Positions 1-8,373 of a DNA stretch of 37,486 nucleotides are shown here, one piece after another (the first letter of the stretch is position 1; every line of letters starts with the position of its first letter). The DNA lies in contig FR899645.1 in assembly GCA_000437275.1 (NCBI GenBank), positions 1-37,486 of the forward strand, read 5' to 3'. Made by a program: the position numbers and the translations under genes. The stretch comes from Clostridium sp. CAG:411 (GTDB lineage Bacteria > Bacillota > Clostridia > Lachnospirales > Lachnospiraceae). The notes under the pieces were generated by a model, which made no database searches, was not told where the DNA came from, and was given only the letters and a program-made list of their open reading frames with translations.

Positions 1-47
1 GAATCTCCCTTGCACCCACTTTTGCGACTGTTTTTCCGCCAGCTATA

Positions 48-94
48 CACAAATTTAATCAACGTACGCTCCACGTACGCCTCATAAATTTGTG
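48..94. repeat. Nested long hairpin downstream of the DUF4300 gene
   Basis: The arms CACAAATTTA (48-57) and TAAATTTGTG (85-94) are perfectly complementary. Inside them is a second stem, CGTACG (63-68) with CGTACG (74-79), closed by the loop CTCCA, with symmetric 5-nt internal loops between the two stems. It lies 3' of the minus-strand gene ending at 224. There is no long T-run on either side, so it is not a classic terminator. Positions 95-201 show nothing else that I recognise. Confidence 0.6.
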
Positions 95-223
95 CATATC
101 TGACAAAAAAACATTTTGCAAAATCAGGCACAAAGAGACTCCGAGAGTACATTAGACATATTTGTACTATTTTCCTAATGCTACCTCTTGCTGCCAATGC
201 TGTTCACAATCCACTTCGCGAAC

Positions 224-1153
224 TTATTTTACATCTTTCTTCGTGGATAATACGTGATACCCCTTCATTAATTTCGTATTTTCCATAAGAAACGGATGCG
301 CGGTGCCCTGTCCCCATTCTGTGTCATACATTCCCATCAAATAGTTATTAAGCTGCTTACGATTGTCAAATTTAGTAACCTGATATGGTAACTCAAAGGA
401 AAGTTTTTCAATAAACATCAATTTTCCATTTTTCAAAGGAACCAACACGCCAGTATGTCCAACGTATAATTCATTTTCCTCTTTACTAAAACTAGAATGC
501 ATAACTACGGTAATCAAAGATGCCTTTGTCTTAGAAGAAACTTTAATACCCTTCTTTTTCCATGCCTTTGTCAAATAATTAATTTGTTTCTTTGTATTAC
601 TACTGTATATGGTATTTACGCTGGAAAATAAATTTTCAAATGTCTTGTACTTCTTTTTTGAAAACGGAGCAGTTGGCGCATGGTTATACGCATCTTGATC
701 CATAAAAAGCACCGTAGGATTTGGATTCGATGTATCTTCCACCTTAATAAAATCCTTCAGCAATGTAAACGCTGTCAAACGACAATTGTAACCAAGAAAT
801 AATTTATTCTTTTTGTTCCATAATTCTGATATCTTTCCCTCTGGATAAACAGGATTTTTCTTTCCAAGTTTTACAAAACCTTTCTTTACCAATCCAGAGT
901 TTTGAATCGTTTTGTTGTAACTTCGTACCTGTGCAAGCCAAGCATCCACCGTTTTCTCGCTAATTCCAGCATTCATTAAAGCCTTTTTTGTTTCCTTCTG
1001 TGATTTCTTATCCACCAGATTAGAATAACATCCTCTTTTTTCTGCCTTTTTTGCTGCCAGTGTTGGCTGCGTAGATATGGATGCTCCTACTAATGCCATT
1101 ACCACTACTGCACATACTACTTTCTTCATTCTTAAAATTCTTTTTTGTTTCAT
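224..1153 (-). CDS. Secreted DUF4300 family protein
   Basis: This encodes a 309-residue exported protein of unknown function. The start is the ATG at 1153, because GGAGGA lies about 9 bases before it; a longer open frame reaches 1192 but has no ribosome binding site there. Residues 1 to about 34 form a signal peptide: basic MKQKRILRMKK, then a hydrophobic stretch ending near an Ala-rich cleavage site (TLAAKK). The body resembles DUF4300 in the order of its conserved blocks: a GYNCR motif near residue 125, an acidic segment before it, HTGVLVP, then FIEKLSFELPYQ and a C-terminal PFLMEN. Other DUF4300 members are also secreted or lipoproteins of Firmicutes; no activity is known. The C terminus overlaps a degenerate copy of a dispersed repeat. 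Family assignment is from motif memory, without a search. Confidence 0.75.
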   Translation of the reverse strand: MKQKRILRMKKVVCAVVVMALVGASISTQPTLAAKKAEKRGCYSNLVDKKSQKETKKALMNAGISEKTVDAWLAQVRSYNKTIQNSGLVKKGFVKLGKKNPVYPEGKISELWNKKNKLFLGYNCRLTAFTLLKDFIKVEDTSNPNPTVLFMDQDAYNHAPTAPFSKKKYKTFENLFSSVNTIYSSNTKKQINYLTKAWKKKGIKVSSKTKASLITVVMHSSFSKEENELYVGHTGVLVPLKNGKLMFIEKLSFELPYQVTKFDNRKQLNNYLMGMYDTEWGQGTAHPFLMENTKLMKGYHVLSTKKDVK

Positions 1154-1274
1154 CCTAATTTTTCCTCCATTTCCATGCACGCTTCTGCACATTTTTTTCT
1201 ATTGCACATCCGATTGTAAAACGGAATGAAGGAAGAAGCAATATACTTTTTTTGAATATTTCTTTACAATTTTA

Positions 1275-2060
1275 TTACGCATGTTCTAAGCACGTTTGCA
1301 ACGCTGCAATCATCTTTTGCAAAGTATCTGTTACCTCTTCTGATTTGACAAAAAGATTTTGCAACAAACTCTCTACATTTTTTTCAAAATCTTTTGGCAA
1401 CTGTTTTGCCTCTTTCTTTGCATACTGTACCATCCGTTTTTCTCCCGGATGTGTCAGACGATTCATAGCGAAAATAATATCAAAATAAGATTCCAGAAAA
1501 GCAGCGGTTCTGTGATTTACACTAACCCAATCCTGACGCTTCAGTGCCTTTTTTATCTGCAAATCATAAGAAGGTAACATACCCGTCAACAATTTCTGAT
1601 TCTGTGCAATAATATTTTTCCGCAATTCTTCTGGATATGGCACATCAAATCGTTTCTGCATCTGAGCAAATTTTCCCGATTCATCATACAAAATACGACT
1701 ATGTATTAAATTGTGCCACATACAAGTAGTATACCCGTTGTGTGCAGAATGTTGTTCCACAACAGATGCTACCTCATTTGCAAAATCATCCGGATTTCGA
1801 TAAAGAATATCAATATCTATCCCATCCTTTAATGTACAATCATCCTCCAACTCCCAGAAATGATTTCCAATCTCCATATAATTACAACAATTTTCCAGCA
1901 CTGCTTTTCGTTTCTCTTCTTCAGGTACTTTTGTACAATAAATATACAAATCGTAATCCGACTTTTCATCAAAATTTTGTCCTGCCCTAGAACCACCCAA
2001 GGCAATGGCTTCTACCTCTTCCATCTGTGAAAATGCTTTCCATAACTGTTCAAAATACAT
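1275..2060 (-). CDS. Nucleotidyltransferase-fold protein with DUF4037-like C-terminal half
   Basis: This is a 261-residue cytosolic protein. Residues 21-41 carry the polymerase-beta nucleotidyltransferase signature: a GGSRAG motif followed by SDYDLYIY, with the two metal-binding aspartates spaced as expected. A third acidic strand, DIDIL, sits at residues 82-86. This is the pattern of stand-alone aminoglycoside-type or MNT-type nucleotidyltransferases. The C-terminal ~130 residues are helical and resemble the DUF4037 partner domain. The acceptor substrate is unknown; antibiotic, nucleotide or protein are all possible. The ATG start is preceded by AAAGGGG. It stands alone between the DUF4300 gene and a broken gene, with no HEPN toxin partner visible, so a toxin-antitoxin role is not supported. 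Confidence 0.75.
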   Translation of the reverse strand: MYFEQLWKAFSQMEEVEAIALGGSRAGQNFDEKSDYDLYIYCTKVPEEEKRKAVLENCCNYMEIGNHFWELEDDCTLKDGIDIDILYRNPDDFANEVASVVEQHSAHNGYTTCMWHNLIHSRILYDESGKFAQMQKRFDVPYPEELRKNIIAQNQKLLTGMLPSYDLQIKKALKRQDWVSVNHRTAAFLESYFDIIFAMNRLTHPGEKRMVQYAKKEAKQLPKDFEKNVESLLQNLFVKSEEVTDTLQKMIAALQTCLEHA

Positions 2061-2148
2061 CGAATATCCCCTTTCTATATATGCAGTTTTACAAGCAGTT
2101 TGCAGATATTTGATTTTTCTCCGTTTATCAAATCAACAACTCCATTCC

Positions 2149-2346
2149 TTATATATCCTCTCTATACCAGCATTTTGGGAAATTTTCACATCCATAAAAT
2201 TGATTCCCTACATGCTCTCCCCGCTTTGCCATGCGAACCACTAACTTACCTCCAAAACGAGGACAAGTTTTTTCAACTTGACGTACTGATTCCCCAAAAC
2301 ATTCATGTTCTACTATCAATGATATTGTCTTTTTTCGCTTTGTCAA
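2149..2346 (-). pseudogene. Remnant of a topoisomerase-type C4 zinc ribbon protein
   Basis: An open frame of 65 codons has a TTG as its only start and no well-placed ribosome binding site. The last ~38 residues look like the zinc ribbon found at the end of topoisomerase I and of NERD-type nuclease proteins: a CPRxGGKLVVR block, an AKRG block, then GNQFYGCENFPKC. The second cysteine of the first knuckle is replaced (CPRF instead of CPRC), leaving only three of the four zinc ligands. The missing cysteine, missing start and missing upstream domain point to a decayed 3' fragment. I cannot tell which parent protein it came from. Confidence 0.5.
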
Positions 2347-2396
2347 TCCCCTTTACTAAATTTGTCTTTTCCAGTTTATTAGTCATAATATAACAA

Positions 2397-2448
2397 GTGG
2401 ACAAGTTCACATCAACTTCCTATATCCCTCACCTATTGGTGACTTGCT
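2397..2448. repeat. Dispersed 52-bp repeat, family B, copy 1
   Basis: This aligns without gaps to 18855-18906, with 44 of 52 positions identical. It begins GTGGACAAGTTCAC, which can fold on itself, and ends GACTTGCT. Near the 3' end TCACC-TATT-GGTGA forms a hairpin; copy 2 forms a different hairpin at the same place. It lies between the zinc-ribbon remnant and the 3' end of an ABC transporter gene. Confidence 0.6.
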
Positions 2449-2541
2449 GGATGGGATGCATCTTCCTACAAAAAATACGTGGCTATCATAGTAACTGTTT
2501 ACTACAATACCCACGCAAGTCAGCCTTACCTATCAAATTTT

Positions 2542-4275
2542 TTATAATTTCCAGCTTACTGCCATCTCTCTACTTTCAATAAATTTCTTATAGGTTCCTT
2601 CTTGTTTCATCAAATCTTCATGGCGCCCCTGTTCCTTAATTTTTCCCTGATCCACTACAATAATCTGATCTGCATGTCGCACTGTCTTTAATCTATGTGC
2701 AATCATGATTACCGTCTTTTCTTTCGTTAAGGCTTCTATCGCTTTGATTAGTTCTTCCTCATTTTCAGGATCCACGTTTGCTGTAGCCTCATCCAAAATA
2801 ATAATTGGTGAATCCTTCATAATAGCTCTGGCAATAGATATTCTCTGCCGTTCTCCTCCCGATAGGTTTATGCCATCTTCTCCAATGACGGTTTCGTAAC
2901 CCCTTGGAAGTGACATAATAAATTCATGACAACAGGCTCTTTTCGCTGCATCCATTACTTTATCCATAGACGCTTCTGGTGTACCAAATCGGATGTTATT
3001 GGCTATCGTATCCTTAAACAGGTACACATTTTGAAATACAAAACTAAAGTTTGCCATCAAGCTGTCATAATTGTACTTTTTGATATTCTTTCCGTTTAAT
3101 GTAATTTTCCCTGCATCTACATCCCAAAATCTTGCTATCAAATTGGTAAGTGTAGTTTTTCCTCCACCAGAAGGTCCTACAATTGCCAATGAAGTTTTTG
3201 CTGGAATCTTCAAACTGATGCCATCAATAATTTTACGACTTTCATAAGAAAATGAAATATTGTTTACTTCAATATCTGCATTTCCAGCTTCTACTTTTTC
3301 TCCTTCTAAATCCATTTGTGGTGAAGCCATAATCTCATTTACCTTATCAATCGTTACATCTACTACTCGCAACAAAGCAGAGAAACTACTTGCACTGTCC
3401 AGAGCTGCAAACATAATATAGGAAACAAGGATCATAACAATGCAAACTGCCAATTCCATAGTTCCATTCAAATAAAAGGCGATAGATGCCATTGCCATAG
3501 CTACCCCTATCATTTTTACGATAAAATTTTGAATGGCAATAAACGGTACAAAACTAACTTCCATCTTTAAGTTTAAGTCTGCCCCATATTCATTGGCAGC
3601 ATTCAATGCTCTACACTGCTCCCCCGTCAGCTTATAACTTTTCACCTCTGTAATTCCCTGCACATATTCAATTACTTTATCTACTAAATTCTGATCTGCA
3701 TGAAATTTATTCTTTGCTAATTTTGCAGAACGGGCAATCAACAAATGATTGAAGATAACAAATAACAAAACTCCTGCCAAAGCAATCAAACCAATTCGGA
3801 AATCAAACAGAAAAATCAACAACAGAATAACCGATGTACTTAATACTGCATTGGAAACCACCATAATTACTCTTGTGGCAACATTCTCAAGGCTCTGCAT
3901 GGTATTTGTAGTAACCGAAATCACCTGCCCTAATGTATTCGCATTAAAATATCCCATTGGTACATAACGCAAATGCTCCGCTACTTCAATTCTCTTATCC
4001 GCACAAGTTCCATAACCTGCTCTTGTTTGCAAAAGTGTGGATTTATTTTTACAAAATGCTGCCCCTAAAATACTAGCTAACATAATGCCAAAACAAGTAA
4101 CCGCCGTCTTTACTGTAACCTGCTCCTCCAATACAGCTTTGACCAACACATAGATGGCAGGCACTTTTAGTCCCTCAAACAGCACTTGTATCAAAGTAAG
4201 CCAAATAGAAGTCACAAATCGTTTTCTATTTTCTTCCTGACAAAAATTTAGAAACTTCTTAATTACTTTTATCAT
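2542..4275 (-). CDS. ABC transporter half-molecule (membrane domain plus ATPase), second of a pair
   Basis: This 577-residue fused exporter-fold ABC protein starts at the ATG at 4275 with AAGGAGG upstream. The ATG overlaps the stop of the preceding gene as ATGA, so translation is coupled. Residues 1 to about 320 hold six hydrophobic segments. The ATPase domain has Walker A GPSGGGKTT (about 366-374), signature LSGGERQR (about 469) and Walker B IIILDEATANVDPE (about 488). It should form a heterodimer with the product of the next gene upstream. Pairs of this kind beside an AraC regulator resemble YbtP/YbtQ and IrtA/IrtB, which have exporter architecture but import ferric siderophores; that function is inferred from context. 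Peptide or drug export remains possible. Confidence 0.88.
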   Translation of the reverse strand: MIKVIKKFLNFCQEENRKRFVTSIWLTLIQVLFEGLKVPAIYVLVKAVLEEQVTVKTAVTCFGIMLASILGAAFCKNKSTLLQTRAGYGTCADKRIEVAEHLRYVPMGYFNANTLGQVISVTTNTMQSLENVATRVIMVVSNAVLSTSVILLLIFLFDFRIGLIALAGVLLFVIFNHLLIARSAKLAKNKFHADQNLVDKVIEYVQGITEVKSYKLTGEQCRALNAANEYGADLNLKMEVSFVPFIAIQNFIVKMIGVAMAMASIAFYLNGTMELAVCIVMILVSYIMFAALDSASSFSALLRVVDVTIDKVNEIMASPQMDLEGEKVEAGNADIEVNNISFSYESRKIIDGISLKIPAKTSLAIVGPSGGGKTTLTNLIARFWDVDAGKITLNGKNIKKYNYDSLMANFSFVFQNVYLFKDTIANNIRFGTPEASMDKVMDAAKRACCHEFIMSLPRGYETVIGEDGINLSGGERQRISIARAIMKDSPIIILDEATANVDPENEEELIKAIEALTKEKTVIMIAHRLKTVRHADQIIVVDQGKIKEQGRHEDLMKQEGTYKKFIESREMAVSWKL

Positions 4276-6056
4276 TCTGCCTCCTCCTTTACAGTATCTC
4301 TTACCAAAATATGAGAATCCCACATTTTCTTATATAATCCATTTCTTTCCAATAATTCTTTGTGCGTTCCCATTTCTTCTACCTTACCATCGTTGATACA
4401 ACAAATGTTATCCGCATCTATAATGGTAGAAAGTCTATGTGCAATGACTATTAAGGTTTTTCCTTTTACAAGCCTTGCTACCGATGCCTGTATCACAGCT
4501 TCACTCTCTGGGTCTGTATATGCTGTTGCTTCATCTAATATTACAATTTCTGCATTCTTTAACATTGCTCTGGCTATGGCGATTCGCTGTCGTTCTCCTC
4601 CTGATAAATGTCCACCCCCAGAACCAACAATCGTATCATATCCATTTTCAAGGCTCATGATAAAGTCATGACAACCACTGAGTTTTGCTACCTTCTCTAC
4701 TTCCTCATCCGTCGCATTTCCATCCGTTTTTCCCATACGAATATTATCGCGAATGCTTCGGTTAAATAGGTAATTATCCTGCGAAACATATGCAATATGA
4801 TCAGCGGTATAAGCTAATGGCAATTTTCTTACATCTACTCCACCGATTTTTATACTTCCTTTTTCTACATCCCATAAACCAGCCAGTAGCCTTGCAATAG
4901 TAGATTTTCCACTTCCAGAAGGTCCAACTAAAGCTAAAAATTCGCCGTCCTTCACTTCTAAATCAATGCCATGTAACACTTTTTCATCTTGATATCCAAA
5001 CTCCACCTTTTCAAAACGAACTGAATAATCTACAGGTTGACAATTTTTTCCCAAAACCTCAGGGCGTTCCATTTCCTTTGCATCCAAAATGGTGCGAACC
5101 TCTTTTACAATCAATTTCATATTTGCAAGGTCGTCTTCATAAGACATAACCTGAATAAATGGTTCTATGATTGCAACTCCATAAATTAAAACCGTAAAAA
5201 GCGTAATGGCATTTACAGTTCCATGCATATACATAACCGCTCCGACTGGTAGTAATGTAACCATCGTAGCAGGTGCAATACACATCGCAAGTGTCATATA
5301 CACATTACAATTTGCCATCCAATCTACATAACTGTTAGCCCCTTCTTTCGCTGCATTTACAAATTTTTCGTAGGATTGCTCTGCTTTTCCAAAGGCTTTG
5401 ATTACTTCGATACCATTAATATATTCCACCGAAACATCATTTAAGTTTTTATTTGCTTCTGTGCATCGGTTAAAATGTTTTTCATAATCCGCTGTCATCA
5501 TAAGCATAAAACACACCATTCCAATCGGTAATGTTACCAATGCCGCAATACCAAGCTTCCAGTTTAATGCAAAAATCGCTACAATCACAATAATCGGTGA
5601 CAACAGATTACTTGTAAATTCAGGAACAATATGTGCCAATGTAGTTTCTATCGAATCTACTCTTTCTACAATAGTCGATTTCAAACTTCCTGCCTGGTAT
5701 GCCAGCACATCCCCTAAGGGCATTTTTGCCAGTTTGTCAGTACATTTTTTTCGTATGTTGGCAAGAATGGCAAAGGTCGCACCATGCGATAAACAGGTAG
5801 AAATAGAATGAAATACCACCTTTCCAAGGAATAATACGGTCATCCATACTCCAAGCATCATGTACACTTTAAAATCTTTTTCTCCACTTACCAGATTGCT
5901 GACTATCTTTGCCACCACAAAGTAGGGCATAATTCCACTTATGACACTCAAAAATGCCAATAGAATACTCATAACAAAATAGGGCTTTTTGTCTCCTACT
6001 TGTGAAAAAAGCCATGCAATCGGACTTTCTTCTTTTTGTTTGTTTTTCTGTTCCAT
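4272..6056 (-). CDS. ABC transporter half-molecule (membrane domain plus ATPase), first of a pair
   Basis: This is a 594-residue partner of the downstream half-transporter. The membrane domain spans residues ~25-320. The ATPase has Walker A GPSGSGKST (about 377), signature LSGGERQR (about 483) and Walker B IVILDEATAYTDPE (about 502). The ATG at 6056 is preceded by AAAGGATTAGGAT. Its stop TGA overlaps the next start by 4 bases, which favours equal production of both subunits. The AraC-family regulator lies 157 bases upstream on the same strand, as in siderophore uptake loci (YbtA with YbtPQ). Both ATP sites look intact by motif. Iron-siderophore import is the most likely role, inferred from the arrangement and not from a substrate-binding signature. 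Confidence 0.88.
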   Translation of the reverse strand: MEQKNKQKEESPIAWLFSQVGDKKPYFVMSILLAFLSVISGIMPYFVVAKIVSNLVSGEKDFKVYMMLGVWMTVLFLGKVVFHSISTCLSHGATFAILANIRKKCTDKLAKMPLGDVLAYQAGSLKSTIVERVDSIETTLAHIVPEFTSNLLSPIIVIVAIFALNWKLGIAALVTLPIGMVCFMLMMTADYEKHFNRCTEANKNLNDVSVEYINGIEVIKAFGKAEQSYEKFVNAAKEGANSYVDWMANCNVYMTLAMCIAPATMVTLLPVGAVMYMHGTVNAITLFTVLIYGVAIIEPFIQVMSYEDDLANMKLIVKEVRTILDAKEMERPEVLGKNCQPVDYSVRFEKVEFGYQDEKVLHGIDLEVKDGEFLALVGPSGSGKSTIARLLAGLWDVEKGSIKIGGVDVRKLPLAYTADHIAYVSQDNYLFNRSIRDNIRMGKTDGNATDEEVEKVAKLSGCHDFIMSLENGYDTIVGSGGGHLSGGERQRIAIARAMLKNAEIVILDEATAYTDPESEAVIQASVARLVKGKTLIVIAHRLSTIIDADNICCINDGKVEEMGTHKELLERNGLYKKMWDSHILVRDTVKEEAE

Positions 6057-6169
6057 ATATCCTAATCCTTTCTATATAATTTTGATAAAACAATTGTTTC
6101 ATAACTTCCTGATAAACCAGAGGCTTTTCAAACTTTGATACTAACATTTTCCCATACAACTTTGCACAT

Positions 6170-6204
6170 AACAGATTGCCTGTAAATGCAGGAACAATAC
6201 ATGC
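6170..6204 (-). pseudogene. Short remnant resembling the interior of the neighbouring ABC gene
   Basis: About 34 bases here match 5602-5636 inside the first ABC half-transporter with roughly five mismatches. Read on the minus strand they would encode IVPAFTGNLL, against IVPEFTSNLL in the intact gene. This suggests that a third, paralogous ABC gene once stood between the regulator and the transporter pair and has been deleted. The match is short, so chance cannot be excluded. Confidence 0.3.
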
Positions 6205-6213
6205 TTCAACGTT

Positions 6214-7218
6214 CTACACATGTAGATTGATATCTGTATCATTTAACACCTCTTTTAATGCCCCATACCTTCTGTACTCCAATGGTGTTCTCCCCATTTC
6301 TCTTGCAAACGCCGCAGAAAATTTGCTTGCGCTGGTGTAACCGACTCTTTCCGCTATTTCACTGATTTTTAATTCCTTGTTATGCTTCAAAAGTACGGCT
6401 GCTGTATTTAAACGATACTTTTTCATATATGTAAATACAGGCGTTCCATATTCGTTTCGAAAACATTTTTTTAACGCTGTGACATTTATATCAAACTTTT
6501 GTGCTAGCTCCTCAATGGTGTAAATTCGATTTAAGTTTGTTGTCATCAGCTTATGGATCGCACGAATTTTTTCTATGTCGCCCTTGTAAAAATACGGTTT
6601 TTCCACCTTATATTTATCAATTTCCAAAGCAGATAAATATAGCAGCAACTCCAATATTTTTATTTTGTAAAATTCATGTTTAATGCTGGCTGGTACATTG
6701 TATAATTCGGAAAAGATATGATTGACCTCAGGTGCGGAGGCAATGACATACGGCTTGGATTGTCTACAGTACTTTTTTAAAATATCCTCTGCACTCACAG
6801 AAAAGTCGGGAACATATCCTTTCAATGCTTTGTTTGCCTTGTTCAGCTCAAAGCCAATAGTAATGCCATAATAATGATTTAGTGGAAAGGTTGAGGTACC
6901 ATTGTTATGTGTACCATCATCTACACGTAACTCCCCCGCTGTCAAACTGCAATTATTTCCTTCCCTGTCACAAGTCTCAATCTGTCCTTCCCTACAATGA
7001 TCAATACACAAAAAATCATCCGCCGAGTTAAAATCGGTTTTGCATTCTTTCATGTGAAAATTATTGTACATGATATAAACGCCTTCAAAGACCTGATATA
7101 TCGTCATCGTGCCTTCCCCAGTCTCGTTCATCAAACGCATCACTTTACATTCTTCATTTTGAAATACGTCGTTGGCATTGGATATAATATTCATTTCTGG
7201 AAACTTCTCCTGCTCCAT
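6214..7218 (-). CDS. AraC-family transcriptional regulator
   Basis: This is a 334-residue DNA-binding regulator. The ATG at 7218 is chosen because GGGAGG lies 7 bases upstream; a TTG six bases earlier is too close to that site. The C-terminal ~100 residues hold two helix-turn-helix units of the AraC type: IEELAQKFDINVTALKKCF, then ISEIAERVGYTSASKFSAAF and the closing GRTPLEYRRY. The N-terminal ~200 residues match the sensing half of PchR/YbtA-like siderophore regulators in style, without a sugar-type cupin motif. It sits just upstream of the ABC pair on the same strand and probably activates it, with ferric siderophore as the likely inducer (inference from family and position). Confidence 0.85.
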   Translation of the reverse strand: MEQEKFPEMNIISNANDVFQNEECKVMRLMNETGEGTMTIYQVFEGVYIMYNNFHMKECKTDFNSADDFLCIDHCREGQIETCDREGNNCSLTAGELRVDDGTHNNGTSTFPLNHYYGITIGFELNKANKALKGYVPDFSVSAEDILKKYCRQSKPYVIASAPEVNHIFSELYNVPASIKHEFYKIKILELLLYLSALEIDKYKVEKPYFYKGDIEKIRAIHKLMTTNLNRIYTIEELAQKFDINVTALKKCFRNEYGTPVFTYMKKYRLNTAAVLLKHNKELKISEIAERVGYTSASKFSAAFAREMGRTPLEYRRYGALKEVLNDTDINLHV

Positions 7219-7234
7219 ACACAAACCTCCCGCC

Positions 7235-7286
7235 TGTTAGTTTTTCCTAACAATAACTTTATAAATTAATCTTCCATTTTTTTCAA
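7235..7286 (-). promoter_or_regulatory. Promoter and metal-repressor-like operator for the AraC gene
   Basis: On the minus strand, TTGAAA (7281-7286) and TATAAA (7258-7263) are spaced by exactly 17 bases. Just downstream, TGTTAG-GAAAAA-CTAACA (7235-7252) is a perfect 6-bp inverted repeat at about +6 to +23. The TTAG...CTAA arms recall DtxR/IdeR-type iron-repressor boxes. Such a box would fit an iron-uptake locus, but it is only a half-match to the known consensus. Confidence 0.55.
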
Positions 7287-7387
7287 GTCCCAATTAGTTC
7301 AAAATATACCAATTGGTTTTTCTTTTTCTTCTTGGGATATTTTTTATCTACTTATTTTCTATTATGTGTTCTTACTACGGCTGGAAA

Positions 7388-7432
7388 CAAAAAGAAACTC
7401 CGTAATCAATATTCATCAATTACAGAGTTTCT
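7388..7432 (-). terminator. Intrinsic terminator of the DUF4846 lipoprotein gene
   Basis: The arms 7393-7406 and 7419-7432 pair over 14 positions with one mismatch. On the minus strand the stem is followed by TTTTTG. It lies 18 bases past the stop of the gene ending at 7450. Confidence 0.8.
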
Positions 7433-7449
7433 CAAATGCTTCCTCACAA

Positions 7450-8373
7450 CTATTTATAATGCATCAAACTTCCCTCATCGAAGGTATATTCTGCTGTATG
7501 AAATGGATAGGACACCTCATCCTCATAATACCACGGATCATCCTCATGCAAAGGATTCTTTAGCAAATGAAATTCTTGTGCTGGCATATAGCCCTGTGCC
7601 AGAAGGAATGCTTTCTTCCCTTCCGCATTTTCGCATAAATCTACAACCATAACTACATGTCCCGGACTTCCACCCTTTATAAAAATATCGCCAATCTGCA
7701 TTTGCTCCATGCTAATTTTCTTGGAATCAGATTCCATATTCATCGTACCAGAATAGGCAAATACAACACGCATAAACTTCTGAAAAGAAGCATAACTACT
7801 ATCATTCCCTGCTGCCGTTCCCCATGATACATTGTTTCCATCCACACAAATGGTGTATCCCTGACTCCATTTACTAAAATCTGCCACAAATCCACTTCCT
7901 AATGTAAAACAAATTTTATCGTACTGTCCGCGCTGATAGTAATACTCTCCAAAGACACGCATGACCGAATCTGCGCATTGTTGTAAATCTTCCTTTTCTA
8001 AAGGTAACTTGAACACCGCTATATGTACATTTTGTTTTTTCTTTTTCTTTCCATTATATAGCAACACTGGACTTCCATCTGGTTTCATCTCATATCCCCG
8101 TAAAAAAGCTCCTAAACTATTCTTTTCCACCTTTATTCGACTATAACCTTTTGGTGTCCGAATTCTTGTTTTTAAGGTATTCCCTTTTTTATTTATATAA
8201 TTAAAGGATTGCTTTTTCGATTTTTTATCCGTTTTCTTTTTTGTTACAACGCTATCTGTATTGTGTATTCCATTTTCATTCACAATATGACATCCCTGCA
8301 TCAGCAAACCCATTCCTGCTACTGCCAAAACAAACAATACTTTCTTTTTTCTATTCATCTTTTTTCTATTCAT
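7450..8373 (-). CDS. DUF4846 family lipoprotein
   Basis: This is a 307-residue exported lipoprotein of unknown function. The basic start MNRKKMNRKKK, a hydrophobic core and the lipobox LLMQGC near residue 28 predict lipid anchoring on the outer face of the membrane. The mature part matches DUF4846 block by block: SLGAFLRGYEMKPDGSPVLLYNG, a LQQCADSVMR block, IGDIFIKGGSPGHVVMVVD, FLLAQGYMPAQEFH and DDPWY. The ATG at 8373 is preferred because GAGGAA lies upstream; the second ATG at 8358 has no binding site and is a copy created by a 15-bp tandem repeat. The gene overlaps the end of the NUDIX gene by 8 bases, so the two are probably co-transcribed. Confidence 0.82.
   Translation of the reverse strand: MNRKKMNRKKKVLFVLAVAGMGLLMQGCHIVNENGIHNTDSVVTKKKTDKKSKKQSFNYINKKGNTLKTRIRTPKGYSRIKVEKNSLGAFLRGYEMKPDGSPVLLYNGKKKKKQNVHIAVFKLPLEKEDLQQCADSVMRVFGEYYYQRGQYDKICFTLGSGFVADFSKWSQGYTICVDGNNVSWGTAAGNDSSYASFQKFMRVVFAYSGTMNMESDSKKISMEQMQIGDIFIKGGSPGHVVMVVDLCENAEGKKAFLLAQGYMPAQEFHLLKNPLHEDDPWYYEDEVSYPFHTAEYTFDEGSLMHYK
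8344..8373 (-). repeat. Perfect 15-bp tandem duplication at the lipoprotein start
   Basis: Two exact 15-bp units (8344-8358 and 8359-8373), each ending in an ATG on the minus strand and encoding MNRKK, with a partial third unit upstream (8374-8381). The duplication adds five basic residues to the signal peptide and creates two candidate start codons. Polymerase slippage is the likely origin. Confidence 0.85.

Noticed and set aside
202..225. Independent family A repeat copy at the end of the DUF4300 gene
   Set aside because: The match (minus orientation, GCGAAGTGGATTGTGAAC) is too degenerate and lacks a stem; mentioned only as a possible sixth copy.
1275..2060. Toxin-antitoxin role for the nucleotidyltransferase gene
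   Set aside because: No HEPN or other toxin gene lies adjacent, and the protein carries its own C-terminal half, unlike MNT antitoxins.
2298..2385. Short minus-strand frame beginning MTNKLEKTNLVKG
   Set aside because: Only 27 codons, no ribosome binding site and no recognisable sequence.
5869..6159. 96-codon minus-strand frame overlapping the ABC gene start
   Set aside because: It overlaps the start of a well-supported ABC gene in another frame and has no ribosome binding site.
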